DNA of 64,000 bases from Pelolinea sp. (GCA_030692365.1 JAUYCC010000026.1:32063-96062), one strand, 5' to 3'. Shown: positions 35,272 through 43,991, counted from the stretch's first letter. Notes: generated by a model from the sequence alone, not told the origin. Numbers and translations: made by a program.

Positions 35272-38151
35272 TTATGCACTTTTTTTCCTGTTTCGCAACA
35301 CCAATTTACGAATTTCGTCCGTTATTGTCAGGGCAGGTATCATGCAAACCAATATAAGCCAGTATTTTGCTTCAAAAGGTCCAGTGCCGATGAATTTATT
35401 GAAGACCGGCAAGTAAACAAACATCAGAATAATGATTATTTCTGTAAGAATGCCGATCCAAAGCATACGGTTATTAAAGAGCGGAATCTTAAATACAGAG
35501 ACTCTTTCAGAACGCTGCGCGAACAGGTTCCCGATCTGCATCATTACAACTGCCGCAAGGGCGATACCAGTCGCTGACCGGTACATGTCTCCGCTTCCGG
35601 GTAAATCAATCCACTGGCCCCAATACCCCTTGGTCCAGTAAAAATAATAGAAAGCGACCATGGTCAGCAGCCCGTGAACGCTACCCAGGATAATATAAGC
35701 CCTTCTCAGCATGGCTGAATCAATCACATGCTGGCTCAGGCTGCGCGGAGGTCGCGTCATCATGCCTGGTTCAGGCGGTTCAGCCCCCAGGGCAAGCGCG
35801 GGAACCATATCGGTCCCTAGGTCAATTGACAGGACATGCATGACATTCAAAGCCAGAGGAATACGGCCAGCTGTAAAGGCATAAAGCATGAATGGAACCG
35901 CTTCTGGCGCGTTGGAAGTAAAGATATAGGTGCAGAATTTCTTAATATTCGCGTAAACCGCCCGGCCTTCCTCAATAGCATTGACGATGGAGGCAAAGTT
36001 ATCATCTGTCAGAATCATTGATGCAGCTTCTTTGGCGACATCGCTGCCAGTCATACCCATGGCGACGCCGATATTGGCTTTCTTCAAAGCTGGCGCATCG
36101 TTCACACCGTCACCAGTAACCGCAACGATATTCCCTAGTTCCTGTAGAGCTGTCACGACGCGTAATTTATTCTCGGGGGCTACACGCGCAAAAATGATTT
36201 CATCCTTAAGAGCTTCTACTAATTGCCCATCATCCAGATTGTTTAATTCAAAACCTGTAATGATACGCGGATTGCTGCTGTGTACGATGCCCACACGCCG
36301 GGCTATGCTTTCGGCTGTGAGGCCGTAATCGCCAGTGATCATAATGATCCTGATTCCGGCAGTATTGCATTTTGCAACAGCCTCAGCTACCTCTGGCCGC
36401 GGTGGGTCCATCATGGCAATTAACCCGAGGAAAACCATATCTTCTTCAACCGAATCAGGAGTGTATTCCCCTATAGATTCGGGTAATTTTCTCTGGGCGA
36501 TGGCCAACACACGCAATCCATCCCTCGCGAACTGATCATTCACCCTCATAACCTCGTCGCGAGTCTTCTGAGAAAGGTTAATTTCTGTGCCGCCGCTCAG
36601 TACTGATTCACACAGATCCAGTACTTCATTTGGTGCGCCTTTAATAAAAGCAACCCTGTTCTTTGATAAGGCACCTTTTTTATAGGCAGAAGATTGATGT
36701 TTAGCTGGTAAATGAATTGTTGCCATACGTTTACGCTGAGAGTCAAAAGGTATCTCATGAATTCGGGGATATCTAGCTTCAATTTCCCGATTATCTAAAT
36801 TCGCCTTATTCATCAAAACGCGCAAGCAGCCTTCAGTAGGATCGCCAAGAATCTGCCAGCGCCCACTATTCCCGTTTTCCGGTGGTACAAGGCGCGAGTT
36901 GTTACACAGGTTGGCGGCCGTCACCAGAAGGCTTAATTCAGCATTCTCGCTTGTAACTGCTTCTTTGTCCTCAGAAAGGATTTCCCCGGCAGGTTCGTAC
37001 CCTGTTCCTGTCACGGTCAGAATTCTGCCAATATCTGTTGGCAAGTTTAATTTTTGCAGACCGGTCGGAACCCATAGATTGCGAACGGTCATTTCATTCT
37101 GTGTCAGCGTGCCGGTTTTATCGGTACAAATGACTGTTGTGCAGCCTAGCGTTTCAACAGCAGAAAGTTTCTTGATTAAGGCATGCCGTTTGGCCATGCG
37201 CTGCGTGCCCATTGCCAAAGCCAGTGTTACTGTGGGCAGCATTCCTTCCGGTACAAATGCCACAATCATTCCCATGCTAAAAATGAAACTTTCCGCCAAT
37301 GTGATTCCCGCAAAAAGCATTGATATAACGAAAAACACCACTCCAACTCCCACAGCAATTATTGTCACTATTTTGGTGGCGTTTTTCATCTCAATTTGAA
37401 GCGGGCTTAGCTCTTCAGTCATTTCCTGCGTTAAGTGGGCAATCTTTCCAAATTCGGTGCTCATTCCAGTAGTGACCACAACCGCTTTGCCGTTTCCTGT
37501 TGCCACGCTTGTTCCAGCAAAAACCATATTGGGGACTTCAGTGTAGGTGATTCCGTCCTGCAGCACCGCATCCGCGCTCTTCGAGACCGGGCGCGATTCG
37601 CCTGTCAGGGTGGACTGGTTGGTGCGCATCACTGCCTGTTCTACCAGGCGGCAATCAGCAGAAATATGTTCGCCTTCTGCCAATAAGATCACATCTCCAG
37701 GTACCAGGTCTTCAGCCATGATTTTTTGCTCGGTTCCATCTCTCAGCACCCTTGCAAAAGTAGGCAGCATTTTCTTAAGCGCTTCAGTGGCTTTTTCCGC
37801 TCTGAACTCCTGCCAGAAACTGAACAAACCATTGATGACATTAACCATCCAGATTGCAATAGCCAACTGTGGCATTTTGGCAACGATACCTACGAAACCG
37901 CCAAACCACAGCAAGATTGCCATTAAATGGGTAAAGTTTTTTAGTAGTTTTATAAGCGGGGATTTCTTCTTCGCTTCTGCCAGTTTATTCGGACCATACT
38001 GCTTTAACCGTAATTGGGCGTCATCGGCAGTCAATCCATATTCGCAGGTTTTAAGGATGGGATAGATTTCTTTTGGTGGCAGGGAATAGATGGCTTTTGG
38101 GGAAGTATCAGAATCCAAGCCGCTTAGGGGTAACGGCTTCTCGTTATTCAT
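35272..38151 (-). CDS. P2-type cation-transporting ATPase (Na+/K+- or Ca2+-ATPase-like)
   Basis: The 959-residue pump has all P-type landmarks: actuator TGES, the M4 motif VPEGMLPTVTLALAMG, the phosphorylation site CTDKTGTLTQNEMT, and hinge TGDGVNDAPALKKANIG. About ten transmembrane segments follow the standard pattern. The M4 PEG sequence and the M5-M6 region APEAVPFMLYAF ... IDLGTDMVPALALG resemble type IIC Na+/K+-ATPases more than classical SERCA pumps. The proximity of two TrkA genes also points to Na+/K+ homeostasis. Ion specificity is inferred, not shown. Confidence 0.92.
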   Translation of the reverse strand: MNNEKPLPLSGLDSDTSPKAIYSLPPKEIYPILKTCEYGLTADDAQLRLKQYGPNKLAEAKKKSPLIKLLKNFTHLMAILLWFGGFVGIVAKMPQLAIAIWMVNVINGLFSFWQEFRAEKATEALKKMLPTFARVLRDGTEQKIMAEDLVPGDVILLAEGEHISADCRLVEQAVMRTNQSTLTGESRPVSKSADAVLQDGITYTEVPNMVFAGTSVATGNGKAVVVTTGMSTEFGKIAHLTQEMTEELSPLQIEMKNATKIVTIIAVGVGVVFFVISMLFAGITLAESFIFSMGMIVAFVPEGMLPTVTLALAMGTQRMAKRHALIKKLSAVETLGCTTVICTDKTGTLTQNEMTVRNLWVPTGLQKLNLPTDIGRILTVTGTGYEPAGEILSEDKEAVTSENAELSLLVTAANLCNNSRLVPPENGNSGRWQILGDPTEGCLRVLMNKANLDNREIEARYPRIHEIPFDSQRKRMATIHLPAKHQSSAYKKGALSKNRVAFIKGAPNEVLDLCESVLSGGTEINLSQKTRDEVMRVNDQFARDGLRVLAIAQRKLPESIGEYTPDSVEEDMVFLGLIAMMDPPRPEVAEAVAKCNTAGIRIIMITGDYGLTAESIARRVGIVHSSNPRIITGFELNNLDDGQLVEALKDEIIFARVAPENKLRVVTALQELGNIVAVTGDGVNDAPALKKANIGVAMGMTGSDVAKEAASMILTDDNFASIVNAIEEGRAVYANIKKFCTYIFTSNAPEAVPFMLYAFTAGRIPLALNVMHVLSIDLGTDMVPALALGAEPPEPGMMTRPPRSLSQHVIDSAMLRRAYIILGSVHGLLTMVAFYYFYWTKGYWGQWIDLPGSGDMYRSATGIALAAVVMMQIGNLFAQRSERVSVFKIPLFNNRMLWIGILTEIIIILMFVYLPVFNKFIGTGPFEAKYWLILVCMIPALTITDEIRKLVLRNRKKSA

Positions 38152-38219
38152 TTTCTTTTATTTATACCTCTTCACAAGGTCAAGTATTCTATCACCAATT
38201 TTATTTTACATAATGCTAG

Positions 38220-38984
38220 TCATCCCAATTCAATCGCGTTAGACATGTTATTTCGAACCCATTCAATTAAGGTAGTCATGCGTTGATGGTGCGATCCTTT
38301 CCAATATACCTTTTCACAGTTTTCACAGCGTTTGAATTCTTCAAAATACAGTTTTGTCTTAGATTCCAGTTGGTCAATGACATCTGCCTTGCTCACAGTA
38401 ACCAAGACTCCGTTACAGGCAATACAGCGGGAGAATGGATAAAACAAAGAGATTAAGTCAAACCTGCGAACAACGGCCAACAGCTGCTGCCGTGGGTCGC
38501 GTGTGGTCAATAAATACCCGTGCGTTACCTGGTCGCGTTTAAGCAGTCCCCGGTCGCGGGTGAGCAGGATTCGGGTTTCATTAACTGATATTGAGGCTAG
38601 CTCTTCATCCGAATAATCATTACGGTAAAGCGTATCAAATCCCAGCATGCGCAAATAGGCGGCCAACCGCCCCAGATGTCCATCCAAGACAAACCTTGGT
38701 TCTCTTAAAGGTTCGGGGCGCAAACGGATTAAAGGAGAAATATCAAAGGTTTCAAAGACCGGATAAACTGAAATAAAGTCCCCTTCTTGTGGAATATAAG
38801 AAAAGTCTACCGACCTGCCGTTCACCATAATGAGATCGGCTTCGGTGTGGGGAATGCCTTGTGATTCAATCAGATGCTTAACAGTCTGGCGCCCTTTGAA
38901 TTCTTGCCGGATATCCTGAAATCGTTTATTAGCTGGCAGGAGGTTATTTAATTCCGCGTAAAACCGAAAAATTGCTATGGTCAT
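38220..38984 (-). CDS. Mut7-C RNase-domain protein with N-terminal ubiquitin-like fold
   Basis: The 254-residue protein has an N-terminal Mut7-C ubiquitin-like domain (residues 1-85) and a C-terminal Mut7-C PIN-like RNase domain (RFVLDGHLGRLAAYLRMLGFDTLY, ILLTRDRGLL). A zinc ribbon of two CxxC pairs (CIACNGVL, CENCEKVYW) ends it. This is the COG1656 architecture, thought to act on RNA and possibly linked to sulfur-carrier-like folds. It is monocistronic. Confidence 0.88.
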   Translation of the reverse strand: MTIAIFRFYAELNNLLPANKRFQDIRQEFKGRQTVKHLIESQGIPHTEADLIMVNGRSVDFSYIPQEGDFISVYPVFETFDISPLIRLRPEPLREPRFVLDGHLGRLAAYLRMLGFDTLYRNDYSDEELASISVNETRILLTRDRGLLKRDQVTHGYLLTTRDPRQQLLAVVRRFDLISLFYPFSRCIACNGVLVTVSKADVIDQLESKTKLYFEEFKRCENCEKVYWKGSHHQRMTTLIEWVRNNMSNAIELG

Positions 38985-39042
38985 AGTGATCTATAGAGAT
39001 CAGTATAATTATATAAATCGATTTTTTATATATAGGTTTCCC

Positions 39043-39300
39043 ATGATCCCCAACCAATGGTACGCCGTTCTGGACAGTAAGCAATTAATAAAAAGTAACC
39101 CCTTGGGAATTCGCCGGTTTGGCGAAAACCTGTTGATGTGGCGGGCGGAGGACGGGCAGGTCACCTGTCTTCAGGACTAATGTCTGCACCACTACGTGCT
39201 TACCATCGCATGGGTGAAACCCTGCTGCGCGGCGACGCCCGGTGACACTTTACCGTAGAAAGCGCGGCGAACTGATCTAAGCAGCCCGGAAGACTATGGA
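39043..39300 (+). pseudogene. Remnant of a Rieske-type oxygenase gene
   Basis: An ATG at 39043 opens a frame reading IPNQWYAVLDSKQLIKS and ending WRAEDGQVTCLQD before a TAA at 39178. The start resembles the N-terminus of Rieske [2Fe-2S] ring-hydroxylating oxygenases, which continue with a CxH...CxxH cluster motif. After the stop the reading continues CLHHYV and then needs a frame change; a segment like GETLLRGDAR appears with further stops. The cluster ligands and the catalytic domain are gone. It is a decayed gene fragment facing the PEPCK-fold gene. Confidence 0.65.
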
Positions 39301-39306
39301 ATAAAT

Positions 39307-41076
39307 TTAAGCTTTTTCCGCGTGCTCTCTGATCAAATCCAGCAGCGCCCTTGCAGATCTCTCAGGTCCGGTTAACTCCATGCCCGGTATCCCAAGCATT
39401 GTACGCAATTGCCCTATGTATACTCCTTGGTCAAACATTTCTTTAAAATATGATTGAGCCAGCGGTTCGTGCATTTCCTTAAACTGGGTCGGACCAAAGA
39501 TGTTCGCGTAATAGGTTTCTACCAGGCCTTTAGTGGTGGTAGTACCTTTGCTCATCACTGCCCCGCGCCGGAATACATCCAAAGCGCTATGCAGGTCTTC
39601 GAATCGTTGTATTACCGGGTGGTCCTGATCGATTTCTTCATAATTATTGGCGTAAAGCACGCAATCCAGTGGGGCGCCGTCCATAATATATTCATAGCGC
39701 GTCACAGGCATCACCACCCGCGCGTTAACTTGATCAGGATTCATAATGATGGTGCGGTCAATCTGACCCAGCGCATATCCAGAATGCAGATCATCCAGCC
39801 GCACGAACGCACCCATTTCAGTGCCGTATCCCACCAGCCGGCCTTCCTTATTATGGCCTAACGAGCCCATGTCGTCCGCGATAATGGTCAGGTCTTCAAT
39901 CTCGTCGCTGGCGATTGAGCGCAGCGCCTCCAATGATTCTGATTTCCCCGCGCCGGTATCGCCAATAATCAAGGTAGAAAAGGGTTTACGGTCCCGCAGG
40001 GTGATCTGTACCATGGCGCCGTGGAAGGGCAGGAAACCGCTTTTCATGCGGATGATGTTATGCAGTGTTAGTATCATTTTCTTCAAGTAGCCAAAATAAG
40101 CGAACTCATTTTTCATTGGCACTGAGGCAATCAGGATGTCATTTTCTTTGTCATCATAGAAGACAGTTTCATTGCCATTCACCGAAAGCGCTGATTCCGG
40201 CGGTGCGCCATAGATATAAACCGCGTCGGGTTTCCGGTTTAGGTCTTTTTGGTCAGCCAGTTCGAAGAGGTTAGACATAGCAAAACCGAGTTCAAAGAAA
40301 TTAAGCGGAAAATAGACCATTACCAGCAATGGTCCTACCAGGGCCGGGTAGCACAGCCATTCCTTTGGGTTCAACTTTAATCCATTTAAAGGATTTTGGT
40401 CTGTCTGCGCAAATACACCGGAGCGTTTGTTCATCGGTGTATTAAAGATCAAGGGCGGGTAAATGAGCACCTGGCTGATGACAAAAATATCTTTCAGAGT
40501 ATCATAGGCGCCACCTGGGTATTGCAATTTCTTCGGCAGGGTAATTGCGCCAATCTCCGCGCCCGCGCTCACCTGGCGGTAAATTTTAGGGTGATTGCCA
40601 GTGATATTCTCCTGGATGTTGCGGTAAGTGCTGCGTACCAGGTGCATCAGGCTTTCAACCATATCATTAAACGTCCGGTAAGGGCGTTTATCCAGGCGGT
40701 CAAATACTGAATCGCAAATCACCAGGCGGTGCAGGCGGCGCCAATAGTTATAAAACTGTTCAACAAATTCATTTAGCAGTATTGGGTCGCGAAAGAAAAC
40801 TTCCGAACCATCCACCAGTTTCTTAACTTTTTCAGCCGGCAGTGAATTGAGGTAATAAAGCGTTTCCTGCAGTAATTTGATCTGGTTTTCTGAAAAATCC
40901 TTTTCCGGGAAAATATTCAATAATTTGGATTGGTGCCGTTTAAGGCTTGCTAGATAGGCATGATAAAAGGCTTCAAATGGGTCACTGGTCAGCAGCTCTT
41001 CAGATGAGTTGCATAAGCGGTTGTGAACTCGCAGAATAAATTTATCCGGAAAAAAATGAAAGGACCCGTTTTCCAT
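39307..41076 (-). CDS. PEPCK/HPr-kinase-fold P-loop protein of unknown function
   Basis: This 589-residue protein has a P-loop TLIIGDTGAGKSESLEALR near residue 365 and a following acidic motif IADDMGSL. Both are typical of the phosphoenolpyruvate carboxykinase/HPr-kinase superfamily, where the Walker A lysine precedes Ser/Thr. A later segment, KGTTTTKGLVETYYANIFGP, recalls PEPCK active-site loops. The N-terminal 350 residues are not recognised. It may be an ATP-type PEPCK relative or a protein kinase of that fold. It is monocistronic, with an AT-rich promoter region upstream. Confidence 0.7.
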   Translation of the reverse strand: MENGSFHFFPDKFILRVHNRLCNSSEELLTSDPFEAFYHAYLASLKRHQSKLLNIFPEKDFSENQIKLLQETLYYLNSLPAEKVKKLVDGSEVFFRDPILLNEFVEQFYNYWRRLHRLVICDSVFDRLDKRPYRTFNDMVESLMHLVRSTYRNIQENITGNHPKIYRQVSAGAEIGAITLPKKLQYPGGAYDTLKDIFVISQVLIYPPLIFNTPMNKRSGVFAQTDQNPLNGLKLNPKEWLCYPALVGPLLVMVYFPLNFFELGFAMSNLFELADQKDLNRKPDAVYIYGAPPESALSVNGNETVFYDDKENDILIASVPMKNEFAYFGYLKKMILTLHNIIRMKSGFLPFHGAMVQITLRDRKPFSTLIIGDTGAGKSESLEALRSIASDEIEDLTIIADDMGSLGHNKEGRLVGYGTEMGAFVRLDDLHSGYALGQIDRTIIMNPDQVNARVVMPVTRYEYIMDGAPLDCVLYANNYEEIDQDHPVIQRFEDLHSALDVFRRGAVMSKGTTTTKGLVETYYANIFGPTQFKEMHEPLAQSYFKEMFDQGVYIGQLRTMLGIPGMELTGPERSARALLDLIREHAEKA

Positions 41077-41325
41077 GTTTGCTCTCTCTTTATTGGTATT
41101 TAACTTTTAAATATATCACGCCTTAATTTTTTACAAATGGCAATGGTTCTTTAATTCGGGTGTTTAGGGTTTAGATATCTTACTTTTTGTCATTAATTTT
41201 TTTTATCTTGTCGAAAAAATAAATATTAAACCCTGAGTGTTTCATAACGATCATTGTTGATTATAAAAATTTTTTTTTATAACATAAGAATTCCCTGATT
41301 ACTCAAAAACATTGATATCGGACCC

Positions 41326-41353
41326 TTGACTAATAGATAAATGTCTATAAAAT
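41326..41353 (+). promoter_or_regulatory. Promoter of the arsR-hgcA-hgcB cluster
   Basis: TTGACT (41326-41331), 16-base spacer, TAAAAT (41348-41353). The predicted start is about 41360, very close to the arsR start codon, so the arsR mRNA is nearly leaderless. The operators at 41333-41348 and 41359-41374 occlude the spacer and the start site respectively. The roughly 250 bases upstream to 41077 are AT-rich with no gene. Confidence 0.72.
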
Positions 41354-41374
41354 ACCAAATAGATGGCAATCTAT
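41333..41374 (+). promoter_or_regulatory. Two tandem 16-bp ArsR-type operators
   Basis: Two copies of the palindrome ATAGAT-N4-(G/A)TCTAT are present, at 41333-41348 and 41359-41374, centred 26 bp apart. The first lies between -35 and -10, the second over the start region. Their similarity and placement make them the probable binding sites for the ArsR protein encoded immediately downstream. Confidence 0.75.
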
Positions 41375-41668
41375 ATGAAAACAACAGACCCTGTGCAATT
41401 CGCAAAAGCCCTCTCTGATGAAACACGTCAGAAGATTATGGAATTGATTTGTTGTAAATGGATTTCAGTCAATGAAATTGTCGAACAGACTAATGTTTCC
41501 CAGCCAACAGTCTCACATCATTTGGGAATTTTACGTGAATCAAATCTGGTTGATGGCAGGGAAATGGGAAAGCAAACTTTTTATAAACTCAATCAGAAGC
41601 GTGTTTCGTTTTGCTGTGACCAAATCATCGCAAAATTCTCAACCGAAAAAGCGATAAATGACGAGTAG
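41375..41668 (+). CDS. ArsR-family metal(loid)-responsive repressor of the hgc cluster
   Basis: This 97-residue winged-helix protein follows the ArsR pattern (ALSDETRQKIMELI, SQPTVSHHLGILRESNLV as the recognition helix, GKQTFYKL as the wing). I use ATG 41375; an in-frame ATG at 41363 lies inside the operator. Two vicinal cysteine pairs are visible, Cys26-Cys27 near the end of helix 2 and Cys80-Cys81 near the C-terminus, both suited to thiophilic metals such as As(III) or Hg(II). Known hgcAB loci sometimes carry an adjacent arsR-like gene. It is 72 bases upstream of hgcA. Confidence 0.9.
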   Translation: MKTTDPVQFAKALSDETRQKIMELICCKWISVNEIVEQTNVSQPTVSHHLGILRESNLVDGREMGKQTFYKLNQKRVSFCCDQIIAKFSTEKAINDE

Positions 41669-41740
41669 TTTTTTCTTAAATAATTGTTTTAGCTATTTTC
41701 AGCGGCTTGATCTCCAAGAACATGAAAAGGATTTCTGCAT

Positions 41741-42727
41741 ATGAATCTAACTGAAATAACCCATTCATTATTTCAAACATCTGATGAGCTAACTGCCTCT
41801 AATCATTGGGATCATTTCCTTGCGAGGGTGGGTTATCGCCGTAATTCTCATCGTGTAAAACCAGGGCTCTATGCATTGCGTGAATCCAACCCCAATTCAC
41901 CGGTTTTTTTAACAGCCAACTACACCCTGAGTTTCGACGCGTTACGTTACGCCTTAAAAGGAATCGATGGCTATATTTTGGTTTTAAATACACATGGGAT
42001 AAATGTCTGGTGCGCTGCCGGTAAAGGATCCTTCGGGACCGAAGAGATAGTTCGACGCGTTGAAGCAACCAACCTTAAAGAGATTGTAAACCACAGAAAA
42101 TTGATACTCCCTCAATTAGGCGCGCCTGGTGTGTCTGCTCATGAAGTTAAAAAACGAACTGGTTTTCTGGTTGAATATGGTCCCGTTAGAGCCTCCGACC
42201 TGCCAGAATTTTTAAAAATCCATAAGGCCACTCAAGAAATGAGGAGAGTGCATTTTACTTTACGCGACCGCTTAGTTCTTATTCCGGTGGATTTAATGCG
42301 ATTAATAGTACCAGTTTTATTGGCGATGGCGGCTATCTTTTTCAAGGTTGGAGTAAGACCCGCTTTAGTATTATTAACTATCCTCCTGACCGGGATTGTC
42401 CTTTTTCCTATTCTATTACCCTGGATCCCCACACCAAATTTCAGCACCAAAGGATTCATCTTGGGCGGTCTGGTTGCGTTACCATTCACAGTATCTTCAT
42501 TTCTAAGTCATCCCACCTGGACCTGGTATCGGCAAATTGGGCAGGCGCTAGGATTCCTGCTGGTCATGCCCGCGGTTATCGCTTTTATCGGACTCAATTT
42601 TACCGGATCGACAACTTTTACCTCGCGGAGTGGAGTGAAACGAGAAATCTTTACTTACATACCAGTAATGGCCTGGACTTTTGTGATTGGTATCATCCTT
42701 AATTTGCTGCTTGGACTTATCCAATAA
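41741..42727 (+). CDS. hgcA: HgcA, corrinoid methyltransferase for mercury methylation
   Basis: This 328-residue protein has the diagnostic HgcA cap-helix motif NVWCAAGKG (residues 88-96), with Cys91 expected to be the lower axial ligand of the cobalamin cobalt, followed by SFGT. A conserved segment, GFLVEYGPVRASDLPEF, completes the globular corrinoid-binding domain. After that come five transmembrane helices (about 184-203, 207-228, 238-256, 264-285, 303-326), as known for HgcA and absent from the acetyl-CoA-pathway CFeSP. It is followed at once by a HgcB-type ferredoxin. HgcA transfers a methyl group to Hg(II) to make methylmercury. AAGGA precedes the ATG. Confidence 0.93.
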   Translation: MNLTEITHSLFQTSDELTASNHWDHFLARVGYRRNSHRVKPGLYALRESNPNSPVFLTANYTLSFDALRYALKGIDGYILVLNTHGINVWCAAGKGSFGTEEIVRRVEATNLKEIVNHRKLILPQLGAPGVSAHEVKKRTGFLVEYGPVRASDLPEFLKIHKATQEMRRVHFTLRDRLVLIPVDLMRLIVPVLLAMAAIFFKVGVRPALVLLTILLTGIVLFPILLPWIPTPNFSTKGFILGGLVALPFTVSSFLSHPTWTWYRQIGQALGFLLVMPAVIAFIGLNFTGSTTFTSRSGVKREIFTYIPVMAWTFVIGIILNLLLGLIQ

Positions 42728-42741
42728 TTATGGAGAATAAT

Positions 42742-43020
42742 ATGCTAAACGCATACCTGGAAAACACATTAGCCTATAACTCATCACTTTGTAATGGATG
42801 TGGTTTATGTGTAACTGTTTGTCCGCATGGAGTATTTGAAATGGATGGGAGACATGCGAAATTAGTCGATTCTCATGCATGCATGGAATGTGGAGCCTGT
42901 CAGAAGAATTGCATAACCCGTGCAATCACAGTTGACAGCGGTGTAGGTTGTGCTTCTGCAATGATTCAGGCCGCCCTAAAAGGTCAGAAAGAGCCTACCT
43001 GCGCAGGCGAGGATACGTAA
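42742..43020 (+). CDS. hgcB: HgcB, dicluster ferredoxin for mercury methylation
   Basis: The 92-residue ferredoxin has two CxxCxxCxxxC motifs (Cys17/20/23/27 and Cys47/50/53/57), each binding a [4Fe-4S] cluster, then the HgcB-specific GVGCA with Cys70. I start at ATG 42742 because GGAG lies six bases before it; the ATG at 42730 overlaps that site. One C-terminal cysteine (Cys87 in PTCAGEDT) is present, where characterised HgcB proteins carry a cysteine pair. HgcB reduces the HgcA corrinoid to Co(I). The gene begins 14 bases after hgcA. Confidence 0.92.
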   Translation: MLNAYLENTLAYNSSLCNGCGLCVTVCPHGVFEMDGRHAKLVDSHACMECGACQKNCITRAITVDSGVGCASAMIQAALKGQKEPTCAGEDT

Positions 43021-43218
43021 ATAAAGCATCATATGTGATTTATCTACAAAATGGTTATCTTTTTATATTTGAACTATATTGATTTAAATTCCTCAAGAAT
43101 TTCTTCAACAATTCTAGAATTTCTCCGAAAATAAATTTCAAAGATATCTAATAATTTATTAATCCTGTTTGACTGGTTTTGAGCCATAATTAAATAATGA
43201 TAGTATTCAGGAGAAAAA

Positions 43219-43989
43219 ATGAGAGTAAAAAGAATTTTCCCGTTTGTAGTTCTATTGCTGGTTGCCAGTATTTCCATCGTTGCGTGCAGCCCAAAAACCG
43301 CACCTGATCAGCCCGCATCGCCGCCAGTCGAACAGCCCGCTGAACAACCAACTGAAAATCCCTTCAATCCTGCCAGCCTGGGAGATTGTTACAACCCCTT
43401 TAACCCGGTCATGGAAGGAAAAGTCTGGAAATATGCGATGGTTTCAGGGGATGTTACCAGTACATTGGAAATCTCCTATAAAGATGTAACTCCATCTTCT
43501 TTCACATCCGTTCAACAGTTCCCGGAAATCAGCACCGAAGTTCAGTGGACCTGCAGCCCGGATGGGTTGCTTTCCAGCCAGTTTGCTAACATGAGCATCG
43601 CGCTGATCCCGGATCTTCAGGTTGAAACGCTGGAAGTGAAAGGCATAGTTTTCCCGAAAGAGGATAAATGGCAAGTGGGGTATTCCTGGAATACGGAATA
43701 TGTCATTAAAGTTAAATTGACATCCGGTGAGGCCGTATATGAAGGGCAGGGCAACATCGCTGTAACAAATTCCATCGCGGTAGTTGAACCCGTCACAGTC
43801 CCTTCAGGCACGTATAATGACGCCTTCCGCGTGGATGTCATCGGTACCATGATGATGAATATTATGGGAACCGAAAATACGACGCCGCTCACATATTCCA
43901 CCTGGTTTGTTAAAGATGTGGGTATGATAAAAAGCGGTTCAACTGATCCGAATTTACCTTACTCGATTGAATTGATTTCTTTGGAGTAG
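43219..43989 (+). CDS. Secreted lipoprotein of unknown function
   Basis: The 256-residue protein has a lipoprotein signal: MRVKR, a hydrophobic core and lipobox SIVAC with Cys23. A Pro-rich spacer (about residues 24-50) and a mostly beta-strand domain follow, with FNPVMEGKVWKYAMVSGDVTSTLEI and TVPSGTYNDAFRVDV. I do not recognise a family with confidence; it resembles DUF-type lipoproteins measuring total cell-surface traits in Chloroflexi. It is two bases from the SRPBCC gene downstream, so they are co-transcribed. Confidence 0.8.
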   Translation: MRVKRIFPFVVLLLVASISIVACSPKTAPDQPASPPVEQPAEQPTENPFNPASLGDCYNPFNPVMEGKVWKYAMVSGDVTSTLEISYKDVTPSSFTSVQQFPEISTEVQWTCSPDGLLSSQFANMSIALIPDLQVETLEVKGIVFPKEDKWQVGYSWNTEYVIKVKLTSGEAVYEGQGNIAVTNSIAVVEPVTVPSGTYNDAFRVDVIGTMMMNIMGTENTTPLTYSTWFVKDVGMIKSGSTDPNLPYSIELISLE

Positions 43990-43991
43990 CC

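Noticed and set aside
41741..42727. Acetyl-CoA-pathway corrinoid protein (CFeSP/CdhD) as the identity of this gene
   Set aside because: The NVWCAAGKG cap helix, five C-terminal membrane helices and the HgcB ferredoxin next to it fit HgcA, not CFeSP.
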